Shown: positions 14,876 to 22,278 of the stretch, one piece after another
How positions within the stretch are numbered: position 1 is the first letter of the stretch
Layout: the number at the start of each line of letters is the position of its first letter
DNA from: CAYGFH01 sp964356315
GTDB taxonomy: Bacteria; Patescibacteriota; Microgenomatia; UBA10105; UBA927
Assembly: GCA_964356315.1 (NCBI GenBank)
Contig: CAYHHA010000026.1
Coordinates: 1 to 23,419 of the forward strand
Direction of reading: 5' to 3'
Length of the DNA stretch: 23,419 nt
The notes under the pieces: generated by a model
What the model was told of the DNA's origin: nothing
What the model saw: only the letters and a program-made list of their open reading frames with translations
Databases searched by the model: none
Made by a program: the position numbers and the translations under genes

Positions 14876-16180
14876 TTACTGCAGAGCAAATTCTTCCGAG
14901 ATGATTTTCCGTTTCTGCACGCCCAGCTCCACTAATTGTTTCTTGACGCCATTCATCATTGGTGGTGGGCCACAGAGCATAAACGTGCATTGTCCGAGGT
15001 CAGGTATGTCTGATTGCATCTGTGAGGCGCTAAATCTCCCCATGCTCTGACTGGTCCAGAGTTTAAAGCGGATATTCGGGCTTGCTGATACTCGGGCTTG
15101 AATATCTGCAAGATATAATGCTTCTTTTTCATCTTTTACACAATAATAAAAATCTATAGAAAGATTGTGAAGGGGCTTCAGGCTCAGGAGCATGCTTAAA
15201 AATGGCGTTACTCCGATGCCTCCGGCAATCCAAACAAATCTACTACTGTTGAGATATGTATAGCTAAATCTGCCGTATGGACCTTCTACTAATACTTTGG
15301 TACCAGGCTCAAGTAACTTTAATGTCTCTGTGTAATCACCAAGGGACTTTGCCGCAAAGGTCAGTGTATTGATGTCAGGGGCGTTTACAATAGAAAATGG
15401 ATGGGATTCTTTCGCCACGCCTTTATGAAAAAATGTGACGAACGCAAACTGACCTGGAGAAAATGGCATAGATACTCCGCTAGGAGTCAGATGTAGAAGT
15501 GTCGCTCCCGGGATGACTTGAACGGATTGTAGTGAATATTGGTGCACGGCGGGTTTAATGTATTTTCGTATAATTCTGTAGACAAGGGCAATTATTGAAA
15601 CAAATAGTACGACAAACATATACCATTTTAAAATAAGGTTTTGATCGAGCGTACTGCCTATGAGAAACGCATGGATACTAGCGAGAATCAGAGAGCCACC
15701 CAGCCAAATATGTGTTTTTTTCCATGTATCGTACTCTAGATTCGCAAAAAATGTCATTCCCAAAAGGACAATCATAAATATAAGCGCGATAGTTCCATAG
15801 AGTACCGCCATATTTGTCGCGGTTGGGAGAATCAAGGTGACTGCAGCAGGGATAGAAATGAGTACGTAGCTAATGATAAGAAAGAGGGGATGAAACATAA
15901 GAAGGATAAACGACACCGCTCCCAAGACATGATGAACAATGTAGGCGCGATTAATTCCCATGAATAAATATTCAATGAGGGACCATCGCGTGGCGAGTAT
16001 GAAATCTATACAAAAAAGCACCGTGCCAATCAAAGCCGTTATCTGTCCTAGGCTTTTTAATACCGCGGTCATCGAAGTCCATGAAGAATAGGGGAGCCAC
16101 AAAAAAAATGGAATTATGCTCAAAATTGCGATTATATAGGGACCAGTTTTTCCTATAAGCTCTTCAAGCGTACTCTTCAT
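14876..16180 (-). CDS. Ferric-reductase/NOX-like membrane flavohaem oxidoreductase
   Basis: This 434-residue membrane enzyme should pass electrons from cytosolic NAD(P)H through FAD and two stacked haems to the outer face of the membrane. Residues 1-205 hold about six transmembrane helices. Candidate haem ligands are His84/His97 and His157/His170, two pairs each 13 apart, as in the FRE/NOX family (His83 is adjacent to His84). The cytosolic half has the FAD motif HPFSI (260-264), LVEGPYGRFSY (297-307), the nucleotide-binding IAGGIGVTPFLSML (318-331) and CGPPPM (403-408). It matches the predicted ferric reductases of the COG4097 type. It is divergent from the cyclophilin/b5 operon across 37 bases, suggesting joint control. 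The natural acceptor could be Fe(III), oxygen or the adjacent b5 protein. Confidence 0.9.
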   Translation of the reverse strand: MKSTLEELIGKTGPYIIAILSIIPFFLWLPYSSWTSMTAVLKSLGQITALIGTVLFCIDFILATRWSLIEYLFMGINRAYIVHHVLGAVSFILLMFHPLFLIISYVLISIPAAVTLILPTATNMAVLYGTIALIFMIVLLGMTFFANLEYDTWKKTHIWLGGSLILASIHAFLIGSTLDQNLILKWYMFVVLFVSIIALVYRIIRKYIKPAVHQYSLQSVQVIPGATLLHLTPSGVSMPFSPGQFAFVTFFHKGVAKESHPFSIVNAPDINTLTFAAKSLGDYTETLKLLEPGTKVLVEGPYGRFSYTYLNSSRFVWIAGGIGVTPFLSMLLSLKPLHNLSIDFYYCVKDEKEALYLADIQARVSASPNIRFKLWTSQSMGRFSASQMQSDIPDLGQCTFMLCGPPPMMNGVKKQLVELGVQKRKIISEEFALQ

Positions 16181-16217
16181 ATTGTATTTTAGCTAACACT
16201 CTATATATACTGTTATT
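16181..16217. promoter_or_regulatory. Compact divergent promoter region
   Basis: On the plus strand, TTGTAT at 16182-16187, an 18-base spacer and TATACT at 16206-16211 end six bases before the cyclophilin ATG at 16218. On the minus strand, TAAAAT (complement of 16186-16191) ends five bases before the reductase ATG. The two promoters physically overlap within 37 bases, so polymerase binding to one may exclude the other. Both transcripts would be essentially leaderless. Confidence 0.65.
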
Positions 16218-16859
16218 ATGATACATAAAAAGCTTGGCATATTCTATGAGAAAAATATAAAAGTGGCTATCTTTGCGACTGGACTAGTTCTTGCATTAGC
16301 AGTGGGTAGTGTTGTCGGCGCTTGGGCGGTCAATACCTATTGGTTTCCTCCTGTCTTAAAATTTTCCGAACAAGATATAGCGCGAACCGTGACCATAAAT
16401 ACTACTGTGGGTTCATTTACCATTGCATTGGATAAAAAATATATATTACCTTCCGCCCATTTTACGCGACTAGCGGGTGATGGACTATATAATTTTACAA
16501 GAGTACATAGAATCGTTCCAGATCTTCTTATCGAAATGGGAGATCCATTGACCCGTGATCCAGCACTTAAGCATTTTTGGGGCGAGGGTGGTCTTTCTAC
16601 CGTATTTCCAAATGTTACGCATAGATCTGATGTTATGAGTGAAGGAACGGTCGCGCTCACAGGGAGCGGCGCAGGCACATTTAGCAGTCAATTCTTTGTT
16701 GTTGCTCGTGATACGCCGTGGCTTAAAGGAAAACACACGATCATCGGTAAGGTAGTCAGTGGTATGGATGTTGTTCATGCCATCGAGCATGTCCCACATC
16801 TCGTAACTGGCCTTCCTATTGATGATATTATTGTCACTTCCGTAACTCTCAATGAGTAA
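16218..16859 (+). CDS. Membrane-anchored cyclophilin-type peptidyl-prolyl isomerase
   Basis: This 213-residue protein has a short basic N-terminus, one transmembrane helix (about residues 15-37) and an extracytoplasmic cyclophilin domain. TINTTVGSFTIALD starts the domain. HRIVPDLLIEMGDP replaces the usual FHRVI..FMIQGGDP and keeps the catalytic Arg. SSQFFVV and GKHTIIGKVVSGMDVV are typical. It probably catalyses proline isomerisation in exported proteins. Its stop overlaps the start of the b5-domain gene by eight bases (ATGAGTAA), a layout that implies translational coupling. The b5 protein has very proline-rich linkers, so it is an attractive client; that is inference. Confidence 0.9.
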   Translation: MIHKKLGIFYEKNIKVAIFATGLVLALAVGSVVGAWAVNTYWFPPVLKFSEQDIARTVTINTTVGSFTIALDKKYILPSAHFTRLAGDGLYNFTRVHRIVPDLLIEMGDPLTRDPALKHFWGEGGLSTVFPNVTHRSDVMSEGTVALTGSGAGTFSSQFFVVARDTPWLKGKHTIIGKVVSGMDVVHAIEHVPHLVTGLPIDDIIVTSVTLNE

Positions 16860-18717
16860 AACGATACGAATATTAGTAGGATTATCCTTAGGCGCACTAC
16901 TGACCACAGTGGTAAGTATTTTGGTGGCCTCTTCAGTCTTTTATAAACGCGGGACTGAAGCCGCTCATGAATCTTCTACGATTGCATCGTTCAAAGATGT
17001 TGCAGCAGTGACCACCTCAGAGCTTACTACTGCAGAATTGGCACTTCATAACACTGCATCCAACTGTTGGATGCTCATAAACGGAAATGTGTACAATCTC
17101 ACAATGTTCTTGCCACTTCATCCTGGTGGATCGATAACCATGACCCCATATTGTGGTAAAGATGGAACAAAAGCCTTTGTTACCAAAGATAAAAAACCTG
17201 CATCATCACACTCCAGATCAGCTGAGTCTATGTTAGCGCAGTATTTTGTCGCAGCGCTTGGCGCTCGTATAACGAACGGGTCCAGTCCAGTTGCTGGAAC
17301 GACACCTACTCCATCGCCAAAACCAGCTTCATTACTATCATCTTTGGTTTCTAGTGTCCAAAACGCCGTATCACCACTTTTGGGATCATCAGGAAGTAGT
17401 GCATCAACAGTTATTACTACATCCAGTGTTTCAGCGCATAGCACCTCATCAAATTGTTGGATTATCGTCTCGGGAGTTTCCTATAACGTCACTGGATACT
17501 TAACGCAACACCCAGGAGGTGTGGGGGTTATCACTCCATATTGTGGCAAAGATGCCACAAACGCATTCGCAACAAAAGATAAGGGTTCGGCACATAGCGC
17601 ATATGCGTATCAACAACTTGCTACCTATGCTGTGGGGGCGATCGGCTCAACAACAACCGCATCAACGCCAACTTCGACACTAGCGCCAGGAGTTACTGCG
17701 ACACCTACTCCGAGTCCTGCTCCTTGGGTCGCAGCACCTACCCCAACTCCGCTTCCAGTGGCTCAGAGTGGATATTCAACAGCGCAAATTGCGACACACA
17801 ATACCAGTTCAAATTGCTGGCTTATCATTTCAGGTCGCGTCTATGATGTGACAGGATATCTGACACAGCATCCAGGAGGCGTGGGAGTGATTACTCCCTA
17901 TTGCGGAAAAGAGGCGACAAATGCCTTTAATACAAAAGGTGGCGGTGGAAGTGCGCATTCTTCGTACGCAAGCTCACTCTTAAACGCATATTTCGTCGGA
18001 AATGTATCAGGGGGAACGACAGCAACACCGACTCCGACGCCAACACGAGCCCCAGGAGTCACGGCTACACCAACACCAACGCCAATTCCTCCAGCGCCAA
18101 CGCCAACGCCTCTTCCTGTTGCTCAGACTGGATACACAACCGCAGATGTCGCAGGGCATAATACCGCCTCAAATTGTTGGATCATCGTCTCGAGCAAAGC
18201 GTATAACGTCACGTCATATTTGACAGCTCACCCAGGTGGGGTAAGTGTTATCACCGCATATTGTGGTAAAGAAGCGACCAGTGCCTTTCAGACAAAAGGT
18301 GGCAGGGGAAGTAATCACTCTACTCGCGCGTATACTCTTTTAGCAAATTATTTTGTCGGAAATATCATTACGGCAACACAGGCAACGCCGACGCCAATCC
18401 CAACTGCTGTCCCTACGACGCCACCAGGTCAGTCGACTGCGACACCAGTTCCCGTTGCTGCAACTGCGACACCTGTTCCTGTGCCGGCTACTGCTACGCC
18501 AACTCGAACGCCGACCCCGACGCAAACCAGTGTAAATGCCAATTGTACTCGAGGAGTTCTCCCTACTGCAGTATCGAATAAATATCCAGGGGCAACAATA
18601 CGAACCCAATCTATCGATAATTGTTCACAGGAGCTCGAGATCAACACATCAGGTGGTTCGTGTCGCCACATAAAAACAAACTCCTCTGGAGCCATTACTT
18701 CTGACAGTGCCTGCTAA
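16852..18717 (+). CDS. Exported protein with four cytochrome b5-like haem domains
   Basis: This 621-residue protein begins with a signal-anchor helix (about residues 9-30). Four b5-like domains follow, with HPGG at 90-93, 220-223, 340-343 and 460-463. The second axial His candidates are 120, 248, 369 and 489, 28-30 residues later as in cytochrome b5. Each domain also has a Cys pair (72/101, 202/231, 322/351, 442/471) suited to a disulfide, consistent with export. Pro/Thr/Ala linkers join the domains; domains 2-4 are the most alike and repeat every 120 residues. A C-terminal module (about 562-621) with four Cys and a VSNKYPGATI...G..RHIKT pattern resembles PepSY-like domains, tentatively. It is probably an extracytoplasmic electron carrier tethered to the membrane, encoded beside the flavohaem reductase. 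Confidence 0.92.
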   Translation: MSKTIRILVGLSLGALLTTVVSILVASSVFYKRGTEAAHESSTIASFKDVAAVTTSELTTAELALHNTASNCWMLINGNVYNLTMFLPLHPGGSITMTPYCGKDGTKAFVTKDKKPASSHSRSAESMLAQYFVAALGARITNGSSPVAGTTPTPSPKPASLLSSLVSSVQNAVSPLLGSSGSSASTVITTSSVSAHSTSSNCWIIVSGVSYNVTGYLTQHPGGVGVITPYCGKDATNAFATKDKGSAHSAYAYQQLATYAVGAIGSTTTASTPTSTLAPGVTATPTPSPAPWVAAPTPTPLPVAQSGYSTAQIATHNTSSNCWLIISGRVYDVTGYLTQHPGGVGVITPYCGKEATNAFNTKGGGGSAHSSYASSLLNAYFVGNVSGGTTATPTPTPTRAPGVTATPTPTPIPPAPTPTPLPVAQTGYTTADVAGHNTASNCWIIVSSKAYNVTSYLTAHPGGVSVITAYCGKEATSAFQTKGGRGSNHSTRAYTLLANYFVGNIITATQATPTPIPTAVPTTPPGQSTATPVPVAATATPVPVPATATPTRTPTPTQTSVNANCTRGVLPTAVSNKYPGATIRTQSIDNCSQELEINTSGGSCRHIKTNSSGAITSDSAC

Positions 18718-18741
18718 TACGAGTACGCCATGTGCAAAAAG

Positions 18742-18770
18742 GTGACGATGACTGGGAAGTGCGGTATAAT
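18742..18770 (+). promoter_or_regulatory. Promoter of histidine kinase 2
   Basis: GTGACG at 18742-18747, a 17-base spacer and a perfect TATAAT at 18765-18770 end 11 bases before the ATG at 18782. The leader would be only a few bases long. Confidence 0.6.
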
Positions 18771-18781
18771 TACTTCCTATT

Positions 18782-20074
18782 ATGGGCCATTCAGAAGCTT
18801 CAGTCATCTCTAGCACTCTTGAGACTCCCGTTTCCCCTGAGGAGCAGTTTCTTCAGATGCCGGAAATATCTCTTCATGCCATCAGGACTGGTGAGGCTTT
18901 TTCACCGGCAACAGAAACATTGTCACAGTGGTATGTTACAAGTTTGGACATGTTTTTGGGATATGCCTCTGTGGACATGCGCCTGCCGTGTGAAGCAGAC
19001 CAGGTATCTCCTGAATTTAAGTCGGGGATACAAAAACTGATTCAAAAGTATCTCACAATCACAAAGATATCCGGTGATATCGGAGTACTATTATCCGCAC
19101 ATATTCTGCAGGATGGTTCTGGGGCAAGTGATGCCGCAATACTGGATATAGCAAAACGGTATTTGGACCCGGATTCCCAGAGTATCTGGACAGTTGAAAA
19201 ATCAAATGAGCATGCGCAGTTCGTTCGAGATGATGGAGGTACGATCCAAGAGTATTCCCTAGAAAAATTAGTGGAAGATATTGGCAGGACTGTACCACAA
19301 TTACTGAATCCATTTTTGGAACAAAGTAACGTGACACTGGCACCCTCAGATGTACGCATAACGTCTCCGGACGAGTTTAAACTTCTTTTGGCAAAAACAG
19401 CAATTATCACTCACGAAATTGCGGGTCCTATCGGCGGTTTGATGATGGCATATGAGGATGACATTTTTGACTTTGCTCACGACCGGATCGATACCAGTAG
19501 CGCAAAATTACATGAAGTAACTGAATATGGAAAGGTGCTTATCCCTGGAGAAAAACGTCTGTATAAGGTTGGCGAGTTTTTTCAGACATTTACTGATGCC
19601 TTGCGAGCAGAGTTCGAAATACTGCACTTTACAGGCGTTGATCTGCGCGTCGATACAAATAGTTCTTCGTCGACATCGTTTCAGTTTATTGATGGACTTA
19701 CTGAATTATTTGCATCAACTATCGCAAGTAACTATCAAAAAGCCTGGTGCCAATACCTCCAAGGCCGTGGCGAGGAAGTCAACGTGTCGCCATGGATATC
19801 TGTCTACGTCTCAGAGCGGAAAATGGAGGATACATCTTTGGAAGTGGTTATATCCATAGAAGATCACGGCCCGGGATTTGATCCAAAAATCCTCGAAAAA
19901 GGGTTTATGAAAGGTCTAACAATTTGGTCAGCGGATGGTGTTACTGGCACCGGTCTCGGATTGGCAGCGCTCCGCCAGGCGATGGCTTATGTACACGGTA
20001 CTATCGCGCTTTCAAATCGATTAACTAATGAACCAGGCTCTCAGTCGAAATACATCTTTCCGGTATCACAGTGA
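18782..20074 (+). CDS. Soluble histidine-kinase-like ATPase (HK2)
   Basis: This 430-residue protein has no signal peptide or transmembrane helix. An H-box-like ITHEIAGPIGGL places His211 at the phosphoacceptor position. The GHKL ATPase domain follows, with a degenerate N-box around LFASTIASNYQKAW, a G1 box EDHGPGFD (D361) and a G2 box GTGLGLAAL (389-397). The first 190 residues are helical and match no sensor domain I know. It has the same general plan as the kinase-like gene at 13355, but the two are too different to be recent duplicates. It lies just downstream of the b5 gene with its own promoter. The partner regulator is not in the window. Confidence 0.82.
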   Translation: MGHSEASVISSTLETPVSPEEQFLQMPEISLHAIRTGEAFSPATETLSQWYVTSLDMFLGYASVDMRLPCEADQVSPEFKSGIQKLIQKYLTITKISGDIGVLLSAHILQDGSGASDAAILDIAKRYLDPDSQSIWTVEKSNEHAQFVRDDGGTIQEYSLEKLVEDIGRTVPQLLNPFLEQSNVTLAPSDVRITSPDEFKLLLAKTAIITHEIAGPIGGLMMAYEDDIFDFAHDRIDTSSAKLHEVTEYGKVLIPGEKRLYKVGEFFQTFTDALRAEFEILHFTGVDLRVDTNSSSSTSFQFIDGLTELFASTIASNYQKAWCQYLQGRGEEVNVSPWISVYVSERKMEDTSLEVVISIEDHGPGFDPKILEKGFMKGLTIWSADGVTGTGLGLAALRQAMAYVHGTIALSNRLTNEPGSQSKYIFPVSQ

Positions 20075-20086
20075 CGAGATTAATTC

Positions 20087-20116
20087 TTTACAGGTCATCC
20101 ATATTGCAGGTAGGAT
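20087..20116 (+). promoter_or_regulatory. Promoter of the CoA-synthesis fusion gene
   Basis: TTTACA at 20087-20092, an 18-base spacer and TAGGAT at 20111-20116 end six bases before the ATG at 20123. The layout duplicates that of tkt, including the downstream bases ggtc. Confidence 0.55.
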
Positions 20117-20122
20117 ACGTCT

Positions 20123-21094
20123 ATGTATAAACACATCGTCGTAGGTGGGACATTTGACGGTCTTCACGAGGGGCATAAATATTTTCTGACGACTGCGTCT
20201 GGCCGTGCCAATCATGTGACTGTGGGCTTGACCAGCGAAGCATATATTAGGCGATTCAAGCCAGATGGCAACGTTTCTTCATACAGCGTTCGGTATAGAG
20301 CGCTTACCTCTTGGCTCCGATTGCATGGGTTCGCACACCGTGCAACCATAGTTCCGTTGGACAACAGATGGGGACCAGTTCTGCTTCCAGATACGTTTGA
20401 TTCCATTGCGGTCACGTCTCAAAATATCGATACTGCACATGAGATAAATGCGATTCGTACAGAACGAGGCCTTCCGCCACTTTCGTTGGTTTCCATTGAC
20501 CTTATTCCATCGGAAGATCAAAAACCCATTTCATCTACCCGTGTCCGAAAAGGGGAGATCGATGCAAAAGGCCGGCTCTGTATGCCAGATGCATTACGTG
20601 GAGAATTGCAAAAACTACTCGGAACGATTATTCCAAATCAGGAGATAAAAGAACGACTCCTTGCTCACAGAGATGACATCATTGTCACCGTCGGAGATGT
20701 CACGACAGAAACAGTATTTTATTGTGGAATCCAGCCATCCCTCGCGATTATAGATTTGCATGTCGAGAGAAAGCCATATCAGACGCTTGAACAGTGGAAA
20801 TTTCCCAAAAAATATTCCATAGTCCATATACAAAGCGGTCCGGGATATATTTCCAGTGAGGCCATTTCCTCTATAAAAGAGTGGAAACAAGGCGTCAAAC
20901 AGCGACTTCGTGTGGCACTTATCGTGAGTGGCGAAGAAGATTTACTTGTCTTGCCAGCAATTCTCGCGTCTCCCATTGGTAGTTGGGTCTATTATGGCTC
21001 TCCTCCGATCTCAGGAAATGAGGGTCTTGTCGAGGTGAAAGTGACAGGTAAATTAAAGAGAGTGGTGAACGAACTCATCTCCCGCTTCGAGTGA
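20123..21094 (+). CDS. Archaeal-type PPAT fused to DUF359 GTP-dependent dephospho-CoA kinase
   Basis: This 323-residue protein appears to combine the last two steps of CoA synthesis. Residues 1-155 are a nucleotidyltransferase of the archaeal/eukaryotic phosphopantetheine adenylyltransferase type: GGTFDGLHEGHK (8-19) holds the HxGH site, and SSTRVRKGEID (137-147) is the family's C-terminal signature. Residues of about 163-318 match DUF359, shown in archaea to be a GTP-dependent dephospho-CoA kinase: VGDVTTETV (190-198), IDLHVERKP (210-218), SGPGYIS (238-244), GEEDLLVLPA (270-279) and YGSPPISGNEG (291-301). Bacteria normally use unrelated CoaD and CoaE. Transfer from archaea or ancient sharing is inference. 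It has its own leaderless-type promoter. Confidence 0.9.
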   Translation: MYKHIVVGGTFDGLHEGHKYFLTTASGRANHVTVGLTSEAYIRRFKPDGNVSSYSVRYRALTSWLRLHGFAHRATIVPLDNRWGPVLLPDTFDSIAVTSQNIDTAHEINAIRTERGLPPLSLVSIDLIPSEDQKPISSTRVRKGEIDAKGRLCMPDALRGELQKLLGTIIPNQEIKERLLAHRDDIIVTVGDVTTETVFYCGIQPSLAIIDLHVERKPYQTLEQWKFPKKYSIVHIQSGPGYISSEAISSIKEWKQGVKQRLRVALIVSGEEDLLVLPAILASPIGSWVYYGSPPISGNEGLVEVKVTGKLKRVVNELISRFE

Positions 21095-21110
21095 AAGTGT
21101 AGGTTTGTTT

Positions 21111-21329
21111 GTCATTCTCGTTATTCTCGTTATTCTCGTCATTCTCGTCATTCTCGTCATTCTCGTTATTCTCGTCATTCTCGTCATTCTCGTCATTNNN
21201 NNNNNNNNNNNNNNNNNNNNNNNNNNNNNNNNNNNNNNNNNNNNNNNNNNNNNNNNNNNNNNNNNNNNNNNNNNNNNNNNNNNNNNNNNNNNNNNNNATT
21301 CTCGTCATTCTCGTCATTCTCGTCATTTT
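21111..21329 (+). repeat. 9-bp minisatellite (gtcattctc)n interrupted by an assembly gap
   Basis: Nine copies of gtcattctc/gttattctc precede the gap and two full copies plus partials follow it. The unit is the reverse complement of the aacgagaat/gacgagaat array at 8321-8383. The adjoining ttttgtcactttgttaattt and ttaattggtt words (21326-21355) also mirror the flank of that array. The true copy number is unknown because the array was not assembled through. Confidence 0.95.
21198..21297. other. Assembly gap of 100 Ns
   Basis: Exactly 100 N characters lie inside the minisatellite. A round number is the usual placeholder for a gap of unknown length. The same repeat on both sides suggests assembly collapse rather than missing genes, but anything could lie inside. 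Confidence 0.97.
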
Positions 21330-21369
21330 GTCACTTTGTTAATTTGTTAATTGGTTGTATTGTTATTAT

Positions 21370-22245
21370 ATGTCCAAATATATTCCCGATATCAAAACAC
21401 AACGATGGGTGATTCTCGCTCAGGCTCGCACCGCAAGACCGAGTGATTCTAAAGAAGCAGAAGCGGTCAAAGCATCCACGGCGTCATCGCCTCAGGTATG
21501 TCCATTTTGTCCAGGAAATGAGCATCTGACTCCTCCGGAGGTGTATCGCATCGGTTCGGGAAATAAAGATGAAGCAGGGTGGCTAGTTCGCGTAGTGCCA
21601 AATAAATTTAAAATCACAGACACACACGAGGTGTTTATCCATAGTACCAATCATGTTGATGATGTTACGACGCTTCCTCTGGATCAAGTCGTGCGACTCG
21701 TGACCTGTTACAGAGATAGGTATAGGGCACATGAAGCTGATGGGCATGTGTTGATTTTTTGCAATCATGGGAAGGAAGCAGGAGCGTCTTTGGCTCATCC
21801 ACATTCTCAATTAGTGGTCGTGCCAAAGCAGATCACCTTAGATTCGCTTACCCGCGAGCCAGCAAACAATATCGTCGAAGATGCAGGTGACTTTGTTGTC
21901 TATTGTCCAGATTTTTCCCAATGGCCATATGAGACATGGATTTCTCCGAAAGAAGAGGGGACAAAATTTGGTGATATTCGCGAATCTGCGCTCACATCTC
22001 TCGCAGAAACTCTACAACGAACACTCAAACGCCTAGAATCTGTGTACACGACATCGATTTTTCAGCCAAAAGATATATTGGCAAAACCGTTTGTCTATAA
22101 CTATTATATTTATCACGGGGAAAATTGGTTTATCCGCATAATCCCACGGTTTATACACCGCGCAGGATTTGAACTGGGGACTGGACTCAATGTAAATATT
22201 ATCGATCCCACATCGGCCTCCCTCGAACTTCAAAAAGCTGTTTGA
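21370..22245 (+). CDS. galT: Galactose-1-phosphate uridylyltransferase (GalT-like)
   Basis: This HIT-superfamily nucleotidyltransferase exchanges UMP between UDP-sugar and hexose-1-phosphate. I start it at the ATG at 21370 (291 residues), since the upstream in-frame TTG adds only five unconserved residues. Zinc-site cysteines are in CPFCPGN (44-50). VRVVPNKF is at 73-80. NHGKEAGASLAHPHSQLVVVP (from residue 132) holds the catalytic HPH, with S where many GalT proteins have G. The second HIT half ends in GENWFIRIIPR. Close CPR homologues are often annotated only as GalT-like, so the exact sugar is uncertain. A 15-residue Ala/Ser/Glu-rich stretch (26-42) precedes the zinc motif. Its stop codon overlaps the -35 box of the next operon. 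Confidence 0.88.
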   Translation: MSKYIPDIKTQRWVILAQARTARPSDSKEAEAVKASTASSPQVCPFCPGNEHLTPPEVYRIGSGNKDEAGWLVRVVPNKFKITDTHEVFIHSTNHVDDVTTLPLDQVVRLVTCYRDRYRAHEADGHVLIFCNHGKEAGASLAHPHSQLVVVPKQITLDSLTREPANNIVEDAGDFVVYCPDFSQWPYETWISPKEEGTKFGDIRESALTSLAETLQRTLKRLESVYTTSIFQPKDILAKPFVYNYYIYHGENWFIRIIPRFIHRAGFELGTGLNVNIIDPTSASLELQKAV

Positions 22246-22270
22246 CATGTGTATATACATTGTATATACT
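22242..22270 (+). promoter_or_regulatory. Promoter and twin-palindrome operator of the toxin-antitoxin operon
   Basis: A perfect TTGACA at 22242-22247, a 17-base spacer and TATACT at 22265-22270 end eight bases before the antitoxin ATG. Two copies of the self-palindromic octamer GTATATAC (22251-22258 and 22262-22269), separated by ATT, fill the spacer and -10 region. This is the expected position for autorepression by a ribbon-helix-helix antitoxin dimer. TTGACA overlaps the galT stop codon. Confidence 0.85.
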
Positions 22271-22278
22271 ATCCGTAT

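Noticed and set aside
16485..16907. 140-residue minus-strand open frame over the cyclophilin
   Set aside because: It lies antisense to a clear cyclophilin domain and has no protein-like features.
20123..21094. Simple bacterial CoaD
   Set aside because: The C-terminal signature and the added DUF359 domain fit the archaeal/eukaryotic PPAT group; CoaD is only about 160 residues and lacks the second domain.
21075..21350. Open frames on both strands through the second minisatellite
   Set aside because: They exist because a 9-base repeat without stops is open in several frames, and they run through the N gap.
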